Shown here piece by piece: positions 55,702 to 64,000 of a stretch of 64,000 nt of DNA. The stretch is from Colius striatus (Eukaryota > Chordata > Aves > Coliiformes > Coliidae), in the NCBI RefSeq assembly GCF_028858725.1, contig NC_084774.1, forward strand, positions 4,500,001 through 4,564,000, written 5' to 3'. The position numbers and the translations under genes were made by a program. Each line of letters starts with the position of its first letter. The first letter of the stretch is position 1. Below the pieces are notes generated by a model. The model searched no databases. It was not told the DNA's origin and was given only the letters and a program-made list of their open reading frames with translations.

Positions 55702-56321
55702 GGCACTGGCCTCCCGGCGCCACCGGCCGCGGCTGCCCGCGCTTCCGGGGTCGGGGCCCCTTCGCGCCGCTCATAGGCTCTTGCGGCTGTCCATCCGCAC
55801 TCTTGGCCAATGGGTGCTGCGACCTCGGTGGGGCGTGTCTGCCGCGCAGCCAATGAGGGGCGAGCGGGAGGTCCCGCCCGCGCTCTGCCGCTGGGGGTGG
55901 TGCGGGACAGCGCTCGGCGCCGCCGGTCCCGCGGGGCGGCCCGGCCGGGCGGCAGGCGTCGGGGGGCGGCCGGCGTCGGGGGGCGGCCCGGCCGGAGGCT
56001 CGGGGCCGGCGGCAGGCATGGGGCCGGCGGCGCGACCCTCCCGGGGGAGGTGCGGCCGCGGGGCAGTTGTCGCCTCTCTGGGCGGGACGCGGCCGCTACG
56101 GGGCGCGGCCGCGCTGCTGGAGGCGCCGCTCGGCCGCTGCCCCGGTTGAACGCAGCCCGGGCCGTGTCAGCCCGGCGCGGCGGGACCCGCCCGGCCCCCC
56201 CCCACCCCCTCCCCGCCCTCGCGGGCCCCGTGGCGGGCGCGGGGCGCCCCCTGGCGGCAGGCGGCGGCGCTGCTGCCGGTGCCCGCTCCGTCTGGCGGGT
56301 CGCGGCCGCCCCGGCTCCAAG
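55702..56321. promoter_or_regulatory. Shared CpG-island promoter of PXMP4 and ZNF341
   Basis: The two start codons face away from each other 620 bp apart in dense CpG sequence. CCAAT boxes on the plus strand at 55807 and 55850 lie in the PXMP4-proximal half. No TATA box in either direction. Both 5'UTRs must lie here. Confidence 0.75.
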
Positions 56322-56352
56322 ATGGCGCAGGCGATCTTCGAGGCGCTGGAAG
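56322..56352 (+). CDS. ZNF341: ZNF341 exon 1
   Basis: Encodes [10 protein letters not shown] plus one base, with ATG in a good context (caagatggcg) and donor gtaacg. Identical to the human start. Confidence 0.94.
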
Positions 56353-59300
56353 GTAACGGGGCCGCCGCACCGGGCCCAGCCGGGCAGCGCGGGGCCGCGC
56401 CTCTGCTCGCTTCTCCCCTTCGCTCAGCGCCGCCGCACCGAGCCGCCGCCGCCGCCGCGCGGGACGGAGGGGCCGCGGCGGGGCTGCCCCGCGAGGCCTG
56501 GCCCGGCGCGGCGCGGGGGGGCTCCCGGCAGCGCGAGGCCGCTCCCCGCTGACTCCCCCCAATCCCCCCAGCCCATCCGTCCGGCGCGGGCGGCGCGCAC
56601 CGGCGCGGCCCCGGGGCAGGCGGGCGGTGCGAGCGGCCCCGCGCGGCGGCGGCGGCGGGGCGGGCCCGCAGCGGACATCCCCCGCCCGCAGCCCGGGGCC
56701 GGCCGCGCTTCCCCGGGGCCCCGTGTCCCCTCTTGGCCCTGTGCCGCCCGCACCCGGTGCCCAAGGGCAGCCTTTCGCCGCCCGTTCCAGTTCCCCGTGA
56801 CCAGGGCAGTCCCCGTGCCCGTTCACGTCTCTGCCCCAGTGCCCGAGTCAGCCCATCGCCTCTTATCGCATCACCTGCACCAGGCTCGTCGGGGCACGCT
56901 CAGCACCCCCCGTCTCTGTGCATTTGTCTCCAGGGAACCCTCATGGGGTCCCTCCATCCTCACCCCAGCCCCAGGGCTCACACTGACTGTGCCACGATCC
57001 CTGTCTGGGTGGGGGTTGGTCTCTGTGTGGATGCCACGCTCCCTGCCAGCCCCGGGGATGGTCACTGTGTGGATGCCACGCTCCCTGCCTCCCCCGGGGA
57101 TGGTCCTTGTGTGGATGCCACGCTCCCTGCCTCCCCCGGGGATGGTCCCTGTGTGGATGCCACGCTCCCTGCCTCCCCCGGGGATGGTCCCTGTGTGGAT
57201 GCCACGCTCCCTGCCTGCCCTGGGGATGGTCACTGTGTGGATGCCACGCTCCCTGCCTCCCCTGGGGATGGTCCCTCTGTGGATGCCACGCTCCCTGCCT
57301 GCCCTGGGGATGGTCCCTGTTTGGATGCCACGCTCCCTGCCTCCCCCAGGGATGGTCCTTGTGTGGATGCCACGCTCCCTGCCTGCCCTGGGGATGGTGC
57401 CCTGCATGTGTGTGAGTGCAGGGGATTGGTCTGTGCTCTGGAGCAGACAGGGCAATGCTTGGCTCCTGTCAATTGTGTGAGCAAACAGGTCGCTCTCACG
57501 TTCATCTCAATTTAGCATTGGGACACTATATGTTACAGGCAGATGCCATCTGAGGGGGATTCTTGGATGTACTAAGCAGTGACAGCCTGACACTGGGCTC
57601 AGGGTCAGCCCATGTGGAGAAAAACTATTTCCCAAGGCGTTTATTTCCTCAGTTGGATTACATGTGTGTTTTCCTTTACATGATGGGATGCCTCTGACTG
57701 GAAGGTCTTGCATCAGGATGGCTGCCCTGTGCTTTCCAAACAGCACCTGTGATGGCAGCAACAGAAAGAGGAGCAAAGAAGTCTGTGCTTTGTCAGGTTG
57801 CTTGGTGCATTTGACAGCACACTGTGTAGTGAGGTTCCCTGTTGCCTCTTTGCAGTCAGCTCCTCGTTGTGTGAGTTTCCTCATGGAGTTCAGGAGAGCA
57901 AAACATCTTTGCAAATTAGGAGAAAAAGCATGTTTGGGTTGTTTTTTTCTAAGACCACAACAAGGAGCAGCTTTTCGTGGCCGAGCTTGTTTGGTGCTGG
58001 TGTTGGCAGAAAACAGACTCAGTGCATGTGGGAAAAGTAGCCCCTGGTTGAAAGGAATGGTCTTGTTTCATCTCAATCTGAGAGAAATTCGAAAGGGGGA
58101 AAAAAAGCACCAATGGATAACCTTGTGCTTTTACCCTGGCTGCCCCAAATCACCTTGTTGTTAGGCTCTGGGGAAATCCTGTTGCCACTGGGAGAGAGGA
58201 AATGGGTTTGTTTAGGTTTCATGACTGAAGAACATCCTACAGGCTGGTGCTGGCTGTAATCAGTGCAAGATCAATCCAAAGCTTTCTCCTGGAGTCCCTG
58301 AATGGCTGTGAACAGCATCTGTGTGATCAAGTAACTCTGCTTGCTTGTCTTCATGGGTTACCTGAACTTACATTAAGTGTGGTTTTGTGCATCTGCCCTG
58401 TGAAACTCCAGGGCCTCTGTGCTTTTGTGGGAATTGCCAAGTGACTGAAGAGCAACGTATTTCTGTTGCCTTGGGCCACTTTCTTCTCTCAGAAGGCTGA
58501 ATGCAACGCTGACAATGTTGCTGCATCATTGTCTCCTGTCTTCAGAGCTTGGCCTCTCCTCAAGCTTCTTCCTGCTGGAGGGATGAAGGCAATCATTTGG
58601 GTTTTTCACTGAAAGATCTGGCTATGTGCCCAAAGGAAACCCAGCTGTCCAGTGCTGGGCATGTCAAGAGCAACATTCTTGATGCAAAGTGTTCTTTATC
58701 TCCATAATACACTTGAATTTTCCATCCCCCCTTTTCCTTTTGCACCCTGCTAGCTCACTTCTGCTGCAGAAAGGCTGTTCCTTTGCACTGCCTGTGCCAT
58801 CAAGAGCCTGCAGTGCTGCCTTTGCAGTTGACCAGGAGGTTGTGTGTGAGGAGGAGGTCTGGTTTAGAGCAGGGCTTGGGTTGGTGTGAGCAGATCCACC
58901 CCGGAGTGCTCCAGCAGTGTTCTTGCAGCTCTCTGGGTGAGGGAAGGCTTGCAGAACTGGACCTGCAGCTTTGTTGTGCTTCTCTGATCTCTGTGAAAGT
59001 GATTGTGGAGGCACAGTGGTCATTTTGTGGCAATGTGTGCAGCCCTGTGATCTGCTTTGCTGCAGTCCCTGTGCCCTCTGGAGAGCGGGGCTCTGCTCTT
59101 GCCCTGGGGCATGCACAGTGTTGCAACCTTCTTGCTGAAACGATGGAAAAGGTGTTCACAGAGGCTTAATGCCACTTGCTTCATACGGGAGATGCAGGTG
59201 AAATGAGTGTTTAGGGTATCTTTAAAATGCTCTGGATTATATATATGCTTCAAATCATGAAGGGACCAACCTGCTTGTCCAGGAAAAACGTTCAGGAGGC

Positions 59301-62300
59301 CCTTGTGGTGGTTGCTTCTGCTGCTGTGTCCCTTTGTACTGTGATTTGTTACAGCATTTCATAGAATCAGAGAATCCCAGGATGGTGGGGTTGGAAGGGC
59401 CCTGCAGAGCTCATCCAGCCCAACTCCCTGCTAAAGCAGGCACGTGAACAGTAAATAAGGTTTTCCTTATGTTTAAGTGGAACTTCGTGTGTTCCAGCTT
59501 TTATCCATCACCCCTTGTCCTGTCACTGGAGACAACAGAAAAAAGTGCTGCTCCATCCTCTTGACAAACACCTTTTAAATACTTGTTAAAGAGATTCCTC
59601 CTCAGTTTTCTCTTCTCCAGGCTGAGCAGCCCCAGGTCCTGCAGCCTTTCCTCCTCCCACAGATGTTCCATCCCCTCAGCAGCTTGGTAGTCCTGTGCTG
59701 GACTCTCTCCAGCAGTTCTCTATCCCTCTTGAGCTGGGGAGCCCAGAACCGATGAGGCCTCACCAGGGCAGAGCAGAACCTCCCTTGACCTACTGCCCAC
59801 ACTCTTCTTGATGCCCCCAGGATGCCATTGGCTTCTTGCCCACGAGGGCATGTTGCTGCTCATGTTTAGTTTGTGTTCAACCAGCACTCCCAGGTGTCTT
59901 TTCATGAGCTGCTCTCTAGCAGGTCACCCCCAGCCTGTCCTGGTGCACTGTCCTTCCTGCTGCTGTTTGCTGAGTGACCTCTCAGCAGGAAGTATCCTCA
60001 TCTCACTACTTGGAACTGATCAAGCCAACAGATTTGTCTGAGTTCAGAGCTTTACAGTTTTGTTTAGCAAAGATCATGAAGACAAGTGAAATGCAGCCTA
60101 AGAACCCTCACCTTACTTTTCTCCCTTAATTCATAAGGTCTAGCATACACCCTTGGCATACCATTTGTTTTATTGGTGGGTTCCTTGTCATAAAGGAATG
60201 ACAGGGAGGGGTGGTGCATACAAATCATCCCTTTTTGCTGGTTTTTTTCCTTGCATGATCAGGTTGTTGTCTGTGTCTGTGCATCTGGTTGCTGACAAGA
60301 GTGTGTTGGGCTGCTGGGCCACTTGTCTCCTGAGGTGAGCAATCCTCATCTCCTGTGTTTGTCTGGAATGGTTTACAACATTTTAGCTGGAGCAAAAAAT
60401 ATTTGTGCCAAAGCAATTGAGCTGATTCTGACAACAAATCTGGCTCTGTGTGTGTGTGCTCTTATGGAGCCCTGAGGGAAGAGGGAGACAGTGACCAGCA
60501 ATGGTCACTGAGAGGAGAAGGAGCCATGGTCTGGCTCATGTCCCAGTACCAAGGTGGCAGCTGGTGGCTGAGTGGGTCTGCCTCAAAGCATCTCTCCCAA
60601 GAACTCACACTTATAGTTCCTTCTTAAAGCTGTGGCTAATTCCTTCTGTAGTTCCTAGCCCTGTATGATCAGATCTGGAAACCCTAGTCTTGAAAACAGG
60701 GAGGCATTTCTAATGCTGCTACTGAGACAGAGTGCTGCACACCAAGGATTCTGTCTTCACTCAGCTCATTGCTTCTCTGTGCTGTGTCCCAGGCAGATCC
60801 ACCCAGGCTGCTACCTGGTCTGGCCTGTGACACCCACATTTCTGCCTCTTAGCTCTTTTCATACCCACTGTATGTAAGCATCCTTCCTCTCTGCAGCAAA
60901 TGCCTGAGAACAAGCCCTGTTTTTTGCTTTCCTTCTTCCCTTCTAGTATCAAAGGAGTGTATGCAGACAGCCCAAGGTGTTGCTTTAGGTAGTTAATGCT
61001 GTGGAGTAGAGAGGGATGGGAAGGTGAGAGTGGCTCTGTGGGAGAAGACAGCAGCAGCTTCACGACTCCTGAGTGAGCTCTGAGTGCCTGAGCGCTCCAT
61101 GTTCAAGTTGTGCTCCATTTACCATCCATGTTTGTGTCCCCTTTCAGGAATGGATAATCAGACAGTGCTGGCTGTACAGTCCTTACTGGATGGTCAAGGA
61201 GGTGTGACGGATCCATCTGCTCAAAATGTCAACTCTTCCACTGCCATCCAGTCGATGGGTGAGTCCTGGCAGCACCGGGAGAGAGAAAAGAGAGGCAGGA
61301 GGGCTGCAGATCTCTTCCTTCAGTGTGTACTTGTGCCAGTTGGAGCAGCTGGCAGAACAGCTGTATGTGTAGGGCACTGCTGCCAATGTTGGGAGCCCTT
61401 GGCAGGACTAGGCAGGGCAGGGGAGGGGCAAGTGCCCCTGCAGCAGAGATGCTTTGGGAGATGGTTCTGACAATGGACTTGACGGTGCGTTTCCAATAAA
61501 GGCATGAAGGGAGGGAGCAGCCTCTCTCTGTGCCACTGATGCTTGTTAGTGTTCACATTTCTATCTAATGAGCCATTCCTTATCCTCTGGGGATGTAAAA
61601 CTCCTCCAGTCATTGAGTATCTCATCTGTGTGGATGAATAGGAACACTCACAGTGCTTGACTAGGGTGGATACCCAGTTCTCCCCTGGAGGAGTTACAGC
61701 CTGTGTCCACAAAACTGTTCCGCTTCGGGCTTTGGATCAGACAGGAGGCACAGCCTTGTGAGTCCAACAGCATCAAGTGCAAGATGGTGTGTGCTTGTGT
61801 GGTTTGCTAACACTGCAGATTTTGTTTAGGATGTGGTAACTGAATTGTCTCCTTCCTGCTTCTAACATTAAGCAGAGGTGCCAAAGACCAGCAGTGGTTT
61901 TTGGACACAAGCTGCCATGGGCTCTGTGCTCTGATGCAAGTTACTTTCTTTGCAACTTGTGCAATAAAATCTGCCTCAGCCAGCATAACACAAGTGCTTT
62001 TGGAAGAAGCTGTTCTGACTAAAAGCAGAGGGTGCTACAGGAGCAAGGGTGGGGTGGTTGTTCGTGTCTTTGGGTTGAGAAGACTGTGGGATTGAGTTTG
62101 TCACAGAGAGACAGTGGGTTTGATACATGGGAGCAGGGCTGAAACAGGCTCAATCACATCAGTTGGCTTTAGGGAGAGCTTGGGATTGGGGAGAAGTTTG
62201 GCCCTTGCAGCTGATCTTTCCTGATCATGATGTTGTCCTTGGAGTGCTAAGATCCAAAAGGTGTTGTCTCGTACTATGGCTGTGGTTATTGGGCATAGCA

Positions 62301-63817
62301 TGTGGAGTGCAAGAGCCAGCCTGGAGCAGTGACCTAGTCCTCTTAATTGCAGATGATGAAGACGTGTTCCTCTGTGGGAAGTGCAAGAAGCAGTTCAACT
62401 CACTGCCTGCCTTCATGACCCACAAGAGAGAGCAGTGCCAGGGAAATGCCCCTTCCCTGTCTACGGTGTCGCTGGCCACCAACAGCGTGTACACGCCGTC
62501 CATCACATCGGTGCAGCCGGCTCCCAGCGCCGGCCGGCAGGTACCGTGCTGCAGCCAGAGGCTCTGCTGCTGTTGCTCTGTTACTGTGCTTTTGGGACTG
62601 GGGAGGACCTCTGGGTGATGCTTTTAGATCCAGCAGCACCTCAGGACTGACCCAGTTGCAGTCCTGTTGGCTTTGAACCTCATAGTTAAAGGTGCCTGGT
62701 CCTGTGCAGTGAGGTGTCCTACAGCATCAGTGTCTGATTGCCCTTTTTTCAGGGCAGGAGGGGGTTTATGTTGTGTCTGTGCTACAACCAGACTTTGATT
62801 CTACTGAAAAGCCCCAGTGTCACTGCTGACAGGCTGACCACCTACCTGGGTGCATGCTGTGCAGTGCTCAGGGTGGAATGGCTCTTGCTGTTTCCTTGGG
62901 CTGTAGTCTGGCTTGTGGGCAGAAGAAGAAGGCAATGTCTGGCAGCTTCATCCCTGTATCCCTCCTCTGTTTCCTGCAAGTAAGCCCACATAATGTGTGA
63001 CAAGCATTAAGGGAATGCCCTCACTGGAGTAACTCTTCTTCCCAATACACTTCTCAGGAGCGAGTCCCTTGTGTGTGACATGTACTGTGCCTCTGATCGA
63101 GGTGGCTTCCAAAGTGCTTTCAAACCAACTGCGTTTTTCAAGTTACTGTAGTGCCAGTGGATGGTGCTGCCAAGGGCTGCAAACACAGGTTGTTTCCACT
63201 CAGCAAATGGGACAGCCAGTCTCCGCTCCTGTGATCCTGTTAGTCTCAAGAGATGAGCCTGACATTCACGGTCTGAAGCCAGAGCAGCCTTGCTCAGTTC
63301 CTCACCTTCCATAGCTGGGGAAAGCACCCAGGGAAGGCCTGAACTTGTCTGTGACCAGTTTACCCTGCAGATCTTGTTTAGCAACCCCTGATTTGAACTG
63401 TAGCTAGTGGCCACTTGCCTGAGCTACTGTGATATTTTTTTTTACCTCCTTTTCTGAAGAGTGTTTCTGGAGTTGCCTTACTGTTAACAGCCAGAAACTG
63501 AAACAGACTCAGCAGGAAGCTGGAGATGATGACTGTGGCTCATCTGCTGACCAGAGGCTGTGAAAGCAGAGACTCTGAGGTTCAGTAAAAAGCAGTGTCA
63601 TCGGTTTTTGTTGTTTGTTTCATCCTGTTACAGGTCAACAATGCATCTTTTGTTTTTCTTTCAGCAAATTTCTACATACATCACTGTTCCCCCATCACCT
63701 TTGATTCAGACCTTGGTGCAGGGGAACATCTTAGTGAGCGATGAGGTGCTGATGTCAGCCATGTCTGCTTTTACATCTTTGGACCAGCCCATGCCACCAG
63801 TGCAGCCCCCAGCACAG
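56322..63817 (+). CDS. ZNF341: ZNF341, C2H2 zinc-finger transcription factor; first four exons
   Basis: Nuclear factor that activates STAT3 and STAT1 transcription in human immune cells. Exons 56322-56352, 61148-61258, 62353-62540 and 63665-63817 give 161 residues with closed phases. Reads [11 protein letters not shown], then [20 protein letters not shown] (12-31), the first zinc finger (C55, C58, H71, C76: [20 protein letters not shown]) and the spacer [20 protein letters not shown] (111-130), all closely matching human ZNF341. The last ligand is Cys, so the finger is C2HC, as in human. The gene continues to the right; the main finger array is outside the window. Intron 1 is 4.8 kb. Divergent from PXMP4. 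Confidence 0.95.
57020..57397. repeat. 42-bp minisatellite, nine copies, ZNF341 intron 1
   Basis: Unit gtgtggatgccacgctccct followed by gcctcccccggggatggtccct, nine head-to-tail copies with few changes. The period is a multiple of three, so frames stay open on both strands across the array. Confidence 0.95.
57398..61147 (+). other. Rest of ZNF341 intron 1
   Basis: AT-rich single-copy sequence plus the CR1 at 59359. No exon recognised; a short TG run lies near 60447. Confidence 0.55.
59359..59960 (-). mobile_element. CR1 LINE 3' fragment (minus)
   Basis: Antisense tail catagaatcagagaatcccag, then cagctcatccagcccaactc, an internal gap, ccccttgtcctgtcactgga and atgccattggcttcttgccc. Closest to the copy at 47726 but shorter. 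Confidence 0.9.
61148..61258 (+). CDS. ZNF341: ZNF341 exon 2
   Basis: Encodes [20 protein letters not shown] then [17 protein letters not shown]. Acceptor ctttcag, donor gtgagt. Confidence 0.95.
61259..62352 (+). other. ZNF341 intron 2
   Basis: About 1.1 kb of single-copy sequence; nothing recognised. Confidence 0.55.
62353..62540 (+). CDS. ZNF341: ZNF341 exon 3: first zinc finger
   Basis: Encodes [20 protein letters not shown] then [12 protein letters not shown] ... and a Ser/Thr/Pro-rich tail to AGRQ. Acceptor attgcag, donor gtaccg; ends on a codon boundary. Confidence 0.95.
62541..63664 (+). other. ZNF341 intron 3
   Basis: About 1.1 kb of single-copy sequence; nothing recognised. Confidence 0.55.
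63665..63817 (+). CDS. ZNF341: ZNF341 exon 4
   Basis: Encodes [20 protein letters not shown] then [20 protein letters not shown] and [11 protein letters not shown]. Acceptor ctttcag, donor gtaagg. In-frame, 51 codons. Confidence 0.94.
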
Positions 63818-64000
63818 GTAAGGGGCATGCATGGCTGCAGGGAGTTCCCCTGGATTGGGCTGTGCTGTGCAGCAGGAGAGTCCTGGCAGTCATTCACACT
63901 CTAGAGATGTGCTTCAATGCTGAGTCCTGGGCACCTTCCCAACGTGACAGCCAGGCCCAGGAAGGTGTGATAGATATTTATCAGGATGGCTCCAGGTCCT

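Noticed and set aside
55810-57480. A 556-codon plus-strand frame across the PXMP4-ZNF341 island
   Set aside because: It spans promoter, exon 1 and the 42-bp repeat in a frame different from [10 protein letters not shown]. It arises from GC-rich sequence and a repeat period divisible by three.
1-64000. tRNA, rRNA, snRNA or microRNA hairpin genes
   Set aside because: I noticed no A/B-box pair, rRNA block or snRNA core. A hairpin scan cannot be done by eye, so small hairpins may be missed.

Overview
The window is vertebrate nuclear DNA, and almost certainly avian. Split genes with GT-AG introns lie among about 18 CR1 LINE fragments, which is the dominant bird repeat, and the three gene starts sit in CpG-rich islands. 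Reading exon by exon gives five protein-coding genes in an order I recognise from human 20q11.2 and chicken chromosome 20: CBFA2T2 (+), NECAB3 (-), E2F1 (-), PXMP4 (-), ZNF341 (+). Gene identities come from recalled family sequences and splice-phase bookkeeping. No database search was run.

Layout. 1-13.5 kb: the 3' two-thirds of CBFA2T2, with eight coding exons (2120-10599) and a long 3'UTR to a poly(A) signal near 13514. That UTR carries a 1.3-kb G-rich minisatellite. An old LTR fossil lies at about 371-835. 13.5-14.8 kb: gap between convergent genes. 14.78-31.9 kb: complete NECAB3 on the minus strand, 13 coding exons, 354 codons. 31.9-38.2 kb: NECAB3 CpG island with pentameric repeats, a 72-bp minisatellite, then CR1 copies including a nested insertion. 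38.2-42.6 kb: complete E2F1 on the minus strand, seven exons, 412 codons. It has an AT-AC (U12-type) fourth intron and the paired E2F autoregulatory sites in its promoter. 42.6-52.4 kb: gene-free, with CR1 copies and candidate regulatory DNA. 52.4-55.7 kb: complete PXMP4 on the minus strand, four exons, 213 codons. 55.7-64 kb: CpG-rich head-to-head promoter and the first four exons of ZNF341, which runs off the right edge.

The genes do not form a pathway. CBFA2T2 is a transcriptional corepressor, NECAB3 a neuronal/Golgi calcium-binding protein, E2F1 a cell-cycle transcription factor, PXMP4 a peroxisomal membrane protein and ZNF341 a zinc-finger transcription factor. They share conserved synteny, not function. 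I found no RNA gene, CRISPR array or unknown gene system. The most unusual content is the set of tandem repeats in transcribed or promoter positions, the minor-class intron, a nested CR1 with long direct repeats, and a triple TGATAACCC cluster upstream of E2F1.
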